Positions 16,561 through 24,919 of a stretch of DNA of 64,000 nt are shown one piece after another; position 1 is the first letter of the stretch, and every line of letters starts with the position of its first letter. Under the pieces are notes generated by a model. The model had not been told where the DNA came from, made no database searches, and saw nothing but the letters and a program-made list of their open reading frames with translations. This DNA is from Williamwhitmania taraxaci (GTDB lineage Bacteria > Bacteroidota > Bacteroidia > Bacteroidales > Williamwhitmaniaceae): NCBI RefSeq assembly GCF_900096565.1, contig NZ_FMYP01000010.1:1-64000 (forward strand), written 5' to 3'. Both the position numbers and the translations under genes were made by a program.

Positions 16561-17826
16561 TTAATTCATAGTTGGATCGCTTACCCTTCCCATAAACAGC
16601 ACGGTGCCTGTTGAGGTTTCCCGTATGAAGTAGAGGAATGGACGATTGATGGTAACGGTAACTGGTTGGGTTGGTTCAACGGACGTAATTCCCATCTCCG
16701 CAACGGTAGCCGCAGCGGCTTCGGAACCCTCCTCGTTGGTTTCGATGAACGTTTGATGAAGCACTCGGTTTATCATCAGTCCCTGATCGCTGATGTTGCT
16801 AAAGTTGGCCTTGTCGGTGAACGCTATGCCCATTCCCTGCGCGGTAAGGTCGTCGTTTAAAAGGCGTTTAAATTCATACTTGAACCGCGGCAAGCTAAGA
16901 TTAACCTCATGTGTATTGCGGTTGAGTAGTTCCATCCATTCGCGCCATTGTGCTGCATTGAGGGATGTTGCCACTTCATTGGTAGTCATATTCTCATTGG
17001 GTAAAACCACCACCATGGTGTAGTTGCCCTGGCCATAGGGAATCTCAACGATCGCAGCGTTGTTGGTTTGTACCACCTTCATGTTTGCCTTTTGGTGCAT
17101 CATGGGCACTGTTTTTGGGGCAGTGGGAGAAACGAAAAAGGGTTCTTCTTTAGTTTCGGTTTTTTTGAACTGGTAACGCCACTTGCCATTGAAGTAAACC
17201 GCATTTATCAGCAACATGGCCAAATCTGGATCCAGCCTATCCAACATATTGGTGATCTTGTTGTGTGTCTTGTCGGCAATCCACCCGTTTACCGTAGCCA
17301 CCGCCTGTGGATCGGCCACATCAATCGAGCGGGACTCCGACTTATACCATGTTTGCAGCGCGGTGATAAAGGGTGGCTTCACTGCGAGGCGCTTTTCTAC
17401 CCATACCGAGTTGGCTATTTCCACAACCACCCGCTTATCAACCGGTACCATTTCGGTCATCAGCTTAAGGTAGGTGTCGTTGATTTCGTCGAGGGTTTTG
17501 CCATTCATACCTAGTGCTATTCGTATGTCATCAAAGGTTTTATCTGCTGCACCGTTGAGGGTCATGGACAGGGCGCTGGTAATGCTGAATGGGGATATCA
17601 TTACGTTCTTGGTTTCCCCGACATCGGCAAGGATAGGTTTGAACAGCTCAATGGCAAATTGGTTGGCTGAGTCGACCACCTCCTTTTGGTAAACCTGTAG
17701 GGTAATATTTACCGGATCACCCGGCTGGTCATTTGTATCGCTTGTATTGTCTTTTTTACATGAGGTCAGCATAGCAGATGCAATTAGTGCCGTGGCGAGA
17801 AACCCCATTTGAATTATGCTTTTCAT
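16561..17826 (-). CDS. Serpin-family lipoprotein
   Basis: The 421-residue protein has a lipoprotein signal (LTSC, Cys23) and a complete serpin fold: NVMISPFSITSALSMTLNGA near the start, INAVYFNGKW in the middle, and the C-terminal signature NRPFLYFIRE. The reactive-centre loop is present, with a hinge EEGSEAAAAT that fits the inhibitory consensus (P17-P8), so it should be able to insert and trap a protease. By spacing, the scissile bond lies near GITSVEP, probably at or beside Thr-Ser, which would favour elastase-like targets; this estimate is rough. A membrane-anchored serpin would protect the cell from its own, competitors' or host proteases. It is convergent with the TonB-receptor operon. 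Confidence 0.93.
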   Translation of the reverse strand: MKSIIQMGFLATALIASAMLTSCKKDNTSDTNDQPGDPVNITLQVYQKEVVDSANQFAIELFKPILADVGETKNVMISPFSITSALSMTLNGAADKTFDDIRIALGMNGKTLDEINDTYLKLMTEMVPVDKRVVVEIANSVWVEKRLAVKPPFITALQTWYKSESRSIDVADPQAVATVNGWIADKTHNKITNMLDRLDPDLAMLLINAVYFNGKWRYQFKKTETKEEPFFVSPTAPKTVPMMHQKANMKVVQTNNAAIVEIPYGQGNYTMVVVLPNENMTTNEVATSLNAAQWREWMELLNRNTHEVNLSLPRFKYEFKRLLNDDLTAQGMGIAFTDKANFSNISDQGLMINRVLHQTFIETNEEGSEAAAATVAEMGITSVEPTQPVTVTINRPFLYFIRETSTGTVLFMGRVSDPTMN

Positions 17827-17835
17827 AAGGTGGTA

Positions 17836-17860
17836 GTTTAGTTACGTTCGTTTACTAAAC
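17836..17860 (-). promoter_or_regulatory. Inverted repeat upstream of serpin gene
   Basis: GTTTAGT (17836-17842) and ACTAAAC (17854-17860) form a perfect 7-bp inverted repeat 10 bp before the serpin start. It could be an operator or a leader hairpin near the translation start. No factor can be named. Confidence 0.35.
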
Positions 17861-17886
17861 AATAATCATACCAGTAAAAAGCAAAT

Positions 17887-17943
17887 GGCCGGGAGGTTTC
17901 TCAATCGAAGTTTATAATTCGATTGAGAAGCCTTGACCCGGCC
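17887..17943 (-). terminator. Long terminator hairpin after the coiled-coil gene
   Basis: GGCCGGG pairs with CCCGGCC (17887-17893 and 17937-17943) and TCTCAATCGAA with TTCGATTGAGA inside it. On the minus strand it follows the stop of the 94-residue gene and leads into GCTTTTTAC, so it ends that transcript before the serpin promoter. Confidence 0.8.
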
Positions 17944-17958
17944 GCATGCACTTTCCTC

Positions 17959-18243
17959 CTACTTAAAAAGCGCAGTGATTTTGGAAAAGCCCTCTTTGAA
18001 CGATTCGGAGGCCGACGAGAACGCAATTTTCACCTCGTCCCACTTTTCCTCTGTAGCATTTTCAAGTTCCCGATATTTCGCCTGTAATTCGTCTCTTTTT
18101 GCCTTTAGTTCAGCCAAGTTTTCATCATACTCAATTTTTGATCGCTCCTTAAAGTTCTCGTTCTTTGCTTCAAGTTCCTCTATTTTAGCAAAGATATCGT
18201 CGATGCTTTTCTTTGCGTTTTCTTTGAAAGTTTGCTTGTCCAT
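17959..18243 (-). CDS. Small coiled-coil protein
   Basis: The 94-residue protein is nearly all charged helix with heptad spacing (IEELEAKNENFKERS, LKAKRDELQAKYRELE), ending SESFKEGFSKITALF, which is amphipathic. This resembles small apolipoprotein-like or stress-response proteins (sll1863-type). No signal peptide or enzyme motif is seen. It has its own terminator and probably its own promoter. Function unknown. Confidence 0.7.
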   Translation of the reverse strand: MDKQTFKENAKKSIDDIFAKIEELEAKNENFKERSKIEYDENLAELKAKRDELQAKYRELENATEEKWDEVKIAFSSASESFKEGFSKITALFK

Positions 18244-18484
18244 TTTCGCAGTATTATAAGGTTAATGCAATTAGTTTTCAGGTAGAAATCAACTAACATG
18301 GAATGGTGAGGTATCGTTGCCCATAGCATATCCAAAGTTACTCTTTTGTTTTTAGATATCGGGTATTAAGTCAATAGCCGCAACTAAGTCTCAATAGCGA
18401 TAATTTCGAAACGTTTAGGGCAAAGCGTGCAGAAATAAGATCTAGGGGAATTACTGCCTAGATAATCATAGTCTTAATGTATGT

Positions 18485-20365
18485 CTAATAAATTCGGGGT
18501 AGGCCTACGAAGAAGGTTGTTTTTATTGAAGGTTCGCTTTCAACCCATAGGCTGGCACCCAATAGATCTGCAATTCCTTTTGCAATGGTTAATCCCAGAC
18601 CGGAGCCCCCAAATAGTTGACTCTGGTTGTGGTTTGCCTTATAAAACAAATCAAATATTTTTTCTTTCTTCTCTAGTGCAATCCCAATTCCAGTGTCCTC
18701 GACGTAAAACACTACCGTTGAGTTCGATACAATAGCACCTATCTTTATCGTGCCTTCGGCAGTGAATTTTATGCTATTCTCAAGCATTTGTGAGAGCATC
18801 TCTTGCAACAACATGATATCGGTGAGAATATAGGCAGTTTCGTTGGTTGAATTGTTCTCTACGATTAGTTCTGTTTCCTTCGAGATGACATAAGTTCCTC
18901 TATGCTTTGTATAAACTTCAATTACGGAATCTAAAACGTTGCTTACTGTGGTTTTTTCGATCGTGGCTGAGAGGTTTCCGCTTTCAATCTTTGAGGCTTG
19001 GATCACATCATCGAGGGTACGCAGCAGCGCATATGCATTTTTAACCACTAGGTTCGAAAATCTGTTTTTTTCCTCTTCTGAAAGTTTTTCTTTTTTGATC
19101 AGTTCTGAGAATCCGATTACTGCGTTTAGGGGTGTTCTTATTTCGTGTGAGATGTTGGACAGGAATGCTGATTTTAGGCGATTCGCTTCTTCCTCTTTGC
19201 GGATGGCTAGTATTAGTGATTCTTTAGTTTCCTCCAACTCTGTTACCTGCCACTGCATGCGGGCCATGAAAAAGTTGAAATTTTCTGAAAGTGCTAAGAT
19301 CTCTGTCGTTGGAGAATTCGTGGAAGTTCTAACGGATAGATCTCCTTCTGCTCCCTTTTTAAAAATGGCGATAAACCCAGTTAATGGGTTGGTTATATTG
19401 CGCGAAAGGTTTGTGCTTATTAAAATAGCTAAGACTGAAAGTAGGAGCATTAGCCCCATAATGATTATGGTAATTGTTCGTTGTTGTTTGTGTATTTCAC
19501 TGTAAGGCACCGACATGCAAAGAGTCCAATTGTTTGATAGCCGCTTAAACGCAAGCATTTTTTGCTTTCCTTGGTATTCGTAAGTTAGGTTTCCTTCTCT
19601 CAATTTTTGTTCCGATATTTTGTCGATAATATTGCCGCTGTCAATTGTTCTCACTTTAATGTTTTGAAGCGTAGGGTGAAGAATCATTTGGTAATTTTGA
19701 TCGACAATCCAGAAATACCCAGAATTAAAGGATTTGGCAGAGGCTATTTTTACTTTCAATTTGTTGAAGAAAAAGTCCGATCCAAAGACTGCGATAAACT
19801 GATTCTTTACCGTAAGTTTCCTTGCATAGCTGATAATCGTTTTGTTCCATGGCTTCCAATAGTATGGGTTAGTCCAGGTCTCTCCATCTTTCTGAGCATT
19901 TTTCCACCATGCGATATCGTATATTGTAGTGTCAATGGTCAATATGTTGTAATCGGGTTCGAAGGTGTAATTTCCTCGCTCGGTGGAGTCGAATAGGCTT
20001 AGTGCATAAGGCGGGTTTGTTGCTTTGGGATTAAATACAATCCAAAAGCTGTTGGGCTTGGCGCTTTTGCAGTAAGTCAACATAAATTTTGCCAACTTCT
20101 GTTTTTTGATCTGCTCCGACTCGGTTGGATTATCGTTCCAAATAGAGTTAATTAAACTTTCTAAAACATCGGAATACGATCGTATTTTACCAAGGCTTTG
20201 CTCTATTTCGCTAGAATATGCGCTAACCATTAACGTTAACTTCTCTTTTGCTTCGTTCTCGGTGTATTGAATACCCAAGATTAAACTTACACCACCAATA
20301 ACAATTGCAGTAATAGTGGAGATGAGTATAAACCCGATATTTATTGTAGAGCGGAGGCTACGCAT
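18485..20365 (-). CDS. Membrane sensor histidine kinase with Cache domain
   Basis: The 626-residue kinase has a first membrane segment (about 10-32), a periplasmic double-Cache-like sensor (35-292, with FWIVFNPKATNPPYA and YFWIVDQNYQMILHP), a second membrane segment (298-318), a HAMP region (320-372), a linker helix, a HisKA domain with phospho-acceptor His407 (SHEIRTPLN) and an ATPase domain with N, G1 and G2 boxes (MLENSIKF, DTGIGI, GGSGLGLTIAK). The Cache domain suggests it senses a small extracellular ligand. There is no receiver domain and no adjacent response regulator, so the partner is elsewhere. Confidence 0.93.
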   Translation of the reverse strand: MRSLRSTINIGFILISTITAIVIGGVSLILGIQYTENEAKEKLTLMVSAYSSEIEQSLGKIRSYSDVLESLINSIWNDNPTESEQIKKQKLAKFMLTYCKSAKPNSFWIVFNPKATNPPYALSLFDSTERGNYTFEPDYNILTIDTTIYDIAWWKNAQKDGETWTNPYYWKPWNKTIISYARKLTVKNQFIAVFGSDFFFNKLKVKIASAKSFNSGYFWIVDQNYQMILHPTLQNIKVRTIDSGNIIDKISEQKLREGNLTYEYQGKQKMLAFKRLSNNWTLCMSVPYSEIHKQQRTITIIIMGLMLLLSVLAILISTNLSRNITNPLTGFIAIFKKGAEGDLSVRTSTNSPTTEILALSENFNFFMARMQWQVTELEETKESLILAIRKEEEANRLKSAFLSNISHEIRTPLNAVIGFSELIKKEKLSEEEKNRFSNLVVKNAYALLRTLDDVIQASKIESGNLSATIEKTTVSNVLDSVIEVYTKHRGTYVISKETELIVENNSTNETAYILTDIMLLQEMLSQMLENSIKFTAEGTIKIGAIVSNSTVVFYVEDTGIGIALEKKEKIFDLFYKANHNQSQLFGGSGLGLTIAKGIADLLGASLWVESEPSIKTTFFVGLPRIY

Positions 20366-20829
20366 AAATATTATGTTATAAGTTAGGTGCGAAATATAAA
20401 CAAATCAATGATGCAATTTGTGTGCTGATTAGTCTATTACATTAAAGCCCCTATACTTTTGAGGAAGTAATTCCTTCGGTCTATTATTCGTGCATATATT
20501 TTGTCAGAGGCGATACCGCTCGCCAATAAAGCAACCGGAGTGAATTTCCTTGTATAGGTTAGCATCTCCATTCATAGTCGACTACAGTATACTCAAAAGC
20601 ACTTTATAAATGATTAGCCAAATAGTCTCCGCAGCAAAGTGAACTAATCGTGACAGCGTTCTCTTTTGGCATGATGGATTGAATTCTAGATGCTGCAAAA
20701 ATATGGCAAGCCTTTGTGCAGTGAATCATCTTTTCAAAAAAAAAGAGATAATATCGTGTCTTCAATTAGCGCTGAAATATTGCATGTTACGAATTTTTTG
20801 GCATCGATTATTTTTCACTAGGATTCTGT
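20366..20829. other. Intergenic region, nothing recognised
   Basis: This stretch separates two kinase genes on the minus strand. It should contain the promoter of the downstream kinase and the end of the upstream transcript, but I see no strong hairpin with T-tract or -7 element, and no RNA gene. Confidence 0.4.
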
Positions 20830-23800
20830 TTATACAGGCAGTGTAACGTGAAACGTAGTTCCTTCACCTAGTCTCGACGTTACCCATAGTTGACCTCTAT
20901 TCCGTTCAATGAATTCTATCACCAGCTTTAGTCCAAGTCCACTTCCGCGCTCCTCCATGGTTCCGGAAGTCGTATAATGGGTGTTCTTATCCATTATTTT
21001 CTCGATGGTTTCTTCATTCATTCCCAATCCGTTGTCGATTATTTGAATCTCGATAACATCGGGTCCTGCTATGATTTTTGCCTCAACATCGCCTCCTGGA
21101 GGAGTGAATTTTATCGCATTCGAAACTAGGTTGCGGATAATCAACTTTACCATTTCAAGGTCGAAGTTGGCTATTGCGTTTTTTGGACTGGATTCATGTA
21201 ATGTAATATCTTTTGAAATGGCGGTACTCTTTACCAAGAGAAGGGTTTCTTTTATCACTCCACATACATCCTGTTTGTGAGGGGTAAATACTAACTCACC
21301 TTTTTGTGCGCGGGCCCAGCCTAATAGATTCTCCAGTAAATTGAAAGTCTCGTTTGTGCTGCTTCTCAATCCATAAAGTAGGTTGGTTATCGTCTCTGTA
21401 TCGTATATCTGCCATTCACCAGCCAGTAGATCCGCAATTTGCTTTACGCTTGCTAATGGGCTCCTTAAATCGTGGGCAATAATGGAAAGCATTTTTTCCT
21501 TAGTATTATTTGCCGCTTCGAGTTTTATCTGGGTAGTCTTCAGATCGGTAATGTCGGCAATACTTCCAATTAACTCAGTGGTGATGCCATCCTTATTCGG
21601 TTGTGTCGATATGTTCATGGAAATATACCGAACTTCATTTGTTCTATTTGCGATCTTTTGCTCTGTTTTTACCGTTATCTTCTTTCCACTTTTCGCTTCT
21701 TTAAGGAGGTTGTCAAGTAGCGGCTGATCTCCTCCGTCTATAATTTTTTTGAAGGTGGTATAGGATGGATAGAACTCATTTTCTTTAAAACCGAAAATCC
21801 GGAAAACCTCATCGGACCAGGTCATACGTTTTGATTCCAGATCAATACTCCAACTTCCGACGTGGCCAATTTGTTGGGCCGCTTCAAGTTTCTTACGGCT
21901 GTCAATCAGAAGCGCTTCTGCCTCCTTTTGCTCGGTAATGTTTTCTACAATACAAACATACGATCGGATATTTCCTCGCCCAGTGCGCATGGGAGATATG
22001 TAAACTCGAGTAGGAATGGTTAATCCTGACTTGTTTATGAAGCGTTTTTCTATGGAATAGTTTTCTATTTGGCGGGTAAGCACTTTATGAGCCAGTTTGT
22101 TTTCGGTAGGAAGATCATCTGGGTGCGTAATCTCCATCCAAGTGGTGTTTTTAAGTTCTATATCTGTTATTCCTAGCAGTGTGCATAGCCTTTCGTTGTA
22201 ATTTAACCATTCTCCATCAATGGAAATCTCTGCAAAGCCAACGAGATTGGAATCGAAGAAACTTCTGAATCTATTCTCTCGCTCCACCCGTTCGTGCTCG
22301 TCTTTTACGCGCTGCGTTATATCATTCGAAATGGCATAGCATATTTGTTTGCCTCTGAAGTTAAACGGATTAATCGATCCTTCTAGGTAAAAGGTCTCTC
22401 CATTTTTTTTGCGGTGAAGGTGGATTTTCTCTCTAGAATTTCCTTCCTTCATATCTTGAAAGGTTTGGCTTAAGGTTTTGCCTTCATCCGCAGTAAGTAT
22501 TGCGTATTTTAATCCGAGTATTTCCTCCCGCGTGTAGCCATACTGTTTTGAGAAGGCTGGGTTGGTATCAATAATATTCAGTGTATCTGTTTCGAATACA
22601 ACAATTGAGTCAATGCTTGTGTCGAATAATGAACGATATTTCTCCTCGCTTTCTGCAAGTTCTCGTTCCTTTTCGAGCAAATTGGTGAGGTCTTGAATGA
22701 TTCCATTTACCTTCAAAACACTTCCTCCTATGGTAAAGGGATGGAGCTTCATAAGAACAGTTTTTTGCTTACCAAGTGCTGTTCTTATGGTGATAAGTTC
22801 TTGTGTATTCTGCTTGCTATCAATGCATTTCGAAAGAAGGGTTTTAAATACTGAGCTTCGGTAATCGCCGACAATTAACTGCAAGTCCTCTAAATTTGAG
22901 ATGTCTTGTTTAGATGGTAATTCCAATATTCTAAAAGTTTCCTCCGACCAGGTAATTGTATTCGTTTCAACCGTGTATTCCCAATTGCCGATTCGTGCCA
23001 ATTGCTGAGTATGGTTCAGAAGTTCCTCTTTTGCTACAAGTTGTTGTTCAATTTCTTCGCGCATGGCAAACTCTTGCATAAGCATCTGATTGGCATACTC
23101 AAGTTCGCTGGTGCGCTCTTTCACTTTTTGCTCAATGGATACAAACCCCTCTGCTAACTTTCTAAAAATTTCTTTTCGTTCCGAAAGAATGGTTACAGCA
23201 ACTAGAATTGTGCTGCCAAGCACTAGCTGAAACTGCTGTATAGATAGGTATCGCATCGGAATATCAGCGATGTTGAACGGTGGTGCTGCATTAATCCCGC
23301 TATAAGCAGATAGGATGTATAGCGTTAAAACGCCAAGGAACGCTACTGCTCGAGGATATCGATATGCAAAGAATAGTATGGTTGGTATTGAGATAAATAT
23401 CAGCGAATTGTAGGAGGTAGGTGAGGCTATTCGTTGCTTAAGGGAGAATTCTATGAACCCAAACACGATGACAAAAATAAATAGTTCAATCGCGTTCAAT
23501 CGCGATAATTTGAGTTTTATTGGTTGGACTACTGTTAAAAATAGAGGAACAATTATTATGATGCTAATTAGGTGGCTTAACCACCATATAATGACATCGT
23601 TTTGTATCTGAATAAGAAAAAATTCTTTGGAGAAAAGGTGGTTTGTGTTGCCAAATAAAGCAGAAATTGCGGTTCCTATGATTGCTGCTCCAATAAACTT
23701 AAAGGATGTTTTTGTATTTGATATTATCGAAATAGCGGTTCTGGAACCAAGAATCATTTTTATAACTACTGCCTCCGATATATTACCGACGCCTACCAAT

Positions 23801-24054
23801 AAGGCAAAAATGCCAATGCTAATATTGGGTGTGCCTATCGCTGTTACTGCCATACCATAGTTGGCGGCAACGGCAGCAACGAAAATTCCTGGTAATACTT
23901 TGTATCCAAAGTATAGTATGGCAAATACAACAAATCCGCTGGCAGGCCAAAAGGGGGCAATAATACCTTCGTGATGCCCCAATAGCATTGGTGGTAGCGC
24001 AAGCAGTAGATAGATTATGGCAGCAACAACGTTTCTCAGTATGTCTCTTTTCAT
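20830..24054 (-). CDS. MASE1-multi-PAS hybrid-length sensor histidine kinase
   Basis: The 1074-residue protein begins with a MASE1-type multi-span membrane sensor (about residues 5-300), followed by a coiled linker and four PAS-like units (about 345-460, 465-590, 595-720 and 725-840; PAC-type endings such as GIIQDLT and YAISNDITQR are visible). The HisKA box has His861 (IIAHDLRSPLASV) and the ATPase domain ends the protein (NAIKFTPPGG, DNGLGM, GSGLGLKLV). No receiver is fused. The divergent single-domain receiver gene at 24237 is a natural partner. The signal is unknown; MASE1 with PAS often senses a small intracellular or membrane-borne signal. Confidence 0.92.
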   Translation of the reverse strand: MKRDILRNVVAAIIYLLLALPPMLLGHHEGIIAPFWPASGFVVFAILYFGYKVLPGIFVAAVAANYGMAVTAIGTPNISIGIFALLVGVGNISEAVVIKMILGSRTAISIISNTKTSFKFIGAAIIGTAISALFGNTNHLFSKEFFLIQIQNDVIIWWLSHLISIIIIVPLFLTVVQPIKLKLSRLNAIELFIFVIVFGFIEFSLKQRIASPTSYNSLIFISIPTILFFAYRYPRAVAFLGVLTLYILSAYSGINAAPPFNIADIPMRYLSIQQFQLVLGSTILVAVTILSERKEIFRKLAEGFVSIEQKVKERTSELEYANQMLMQEFAMREEIEQQLVAKEELLNHTQQLARIGNWEYTVETNTITWSEETFRILELPSKQDISNLEDLQLIVGDYRSSVFKTLLSKCIDSKQNTQELITIRTALGKQKTVLMKLHPFTIGGSVLKVNGIIQDLTNLLEKERELAESEEKYRSLFDTSIDSIVVFETDTLNIIDTNPAFSKQYGYTREEILGLKYAILTADEGKTLSQTFQDMKEGNSREKIHLHRKKNGETFYLEGSINPFNFRGKQICYAISNDITQRVKDEHERVERENRFRSFFDSNLVGFAEISIDGEWLNYNERLCTLLGITDIELKNTTWMEITHPDDLPTENKLAHKVLTRQIENYSIEKRFINKSGLTIPTRVYISPMRTGRGNIRSYVCIVENITEQKEAEALLIDSRKKLEAAQQIGHVGSWSIDLESKRMTWSDEVFRIFGFKENEFYPSYTTFKKIIDGGDQPLLDNLLKEAKSGKKITVKTEQKIANRTNEVRYISMNISTQPNKDGITTELIGSIADITDLKTTQIKLEAANNTKEKMLSIIAHDLRSPLASVKQIADLLAGEWQIYDTETITNLLYGLRSSTNETFNLLENLLGWARAQKGELVFTPHKQDVCGVIKETLLLVKSTAISKDITLHESSPKNAIANFDLEMVKLIIRNLVSNAIKFTPPGGDVEAKIIAGPDVIEIQIIDNGLGMNEETIEKIMDKNTHYTTSGTMEERGSGLGLKLVIEFIERNRGQLWVTSRLGEGTTFHVTLPV

Positions 24055-24173
24055 GTCGTTAAATTACCAATGATTAAACAAATAATCTATGATCTTGGCA
24101 TGCTTATTACACTAATGATCGTAAAATTATTACCAATGCAGAGTTTTGTGCTTTCTTCTTGATAGGCTTTCCT

Positions 24174-24181
24174 TAGATTTG
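24174..24181 (+). promoter_or_regulatory. Bacteroidetes -7 element TAGATTTG
   Basis: TAGATTTG fits TAnnTTTG and sits 55 bp before the receiver-protein ATG. The upstream TTTG candidates are not at the usual spacing, so the promoter is only partly supported. Confidence 0.45.
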
Positions 24182-24236
24182 TGATCTTGGTTTAATCATA
24201 CGTTGGCAGTGCTCTATTAGGGGGGATTTGAATATT

Positions 24237-24629
24237 ATGGCAGGAAAGTTAATTGGATATCACATACTATTGGTTGAGGACGATATCTCTAGTCAAATTC
24301 TTATTGAAAAGGTGCTGACTTATAATGGTGCATCGGTTGTTGCTATGGGAAGTGGCGAAAAGGCCATTGACTATTTGAAGGACGGGAATGTTGTGGATGT
24401 TGTGATTCTTGATCTGAAATTACCTCGAATGGATGGCTATACTGTTTTTAATGCCATCAAGGAAATGTTGCCTGCAGTGCCTATTTTTGCACAAACTGCC
24501 TACATTTATGGCAATGAGCCCGAAAACGTATTAGCTCTTGGGTTTGATGGTTATTTCTCAAAGCCCATCGATTTTGATAGGTTGGTGGATACCATCTTGA
24601 TAACTAAATCCAGCCACTCCGCCAAGTAA
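24237..24629 (+). CDS. Single-domain CheY-like response regulator
   Basis: The ATG at 24237, preceded by GGGGGGATT about 10 bases upstream, gives 130 residues; a TTG at 24228 is an alternative. It is a bare receiver domain: the acidic pair in VEDD (Asp15, Asp16), the phosphorylation site Asp59 (VILDLKLPRMDG), the AQTAY switch region near 86-90 and the FSKP Lys near 108. There is no output domain, so it acts by protein contact. It is divergent from the MASE1/PAS kinase and is its likely target. Confidence 0.9.
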   Translation: MAGKLIGYHILLVEDDISSQILIEKVLTYNGASVVAMGSGEKAIDYLKDGNVVDVVILDLKLPRMDGYTVFNAIKEMLPAVPIFAQTAYIYGNEPENVLALGFDGYFSKPIDFDRLVDTILITKSSHSAK

Positions 24630-24919
24630 AGAGGGCTGCTGCCCGGTGACTTGTTTTGTTCCTGTTTTTGATAACGTGAATAATTGCCAACTGAACCTAA
24701 GTAATGGGAGATTGAAGCATTGTCCTTATCGCGTTGAACTATCACTACACTATTCCGTTAGTTTTATTAACTTTCCGTGTTTTATTTGCTAGGCAACTAT
24801 TCTTAGTAATCGGCATGTTATCATGTGATTATATGATGCAACAGTTTCATGTGTTGCAGTAAGCTTATAATAATGGAGTTGAAGTTGTAACGTACATTTC
24901 GGTTTTTATATACAGGAAC

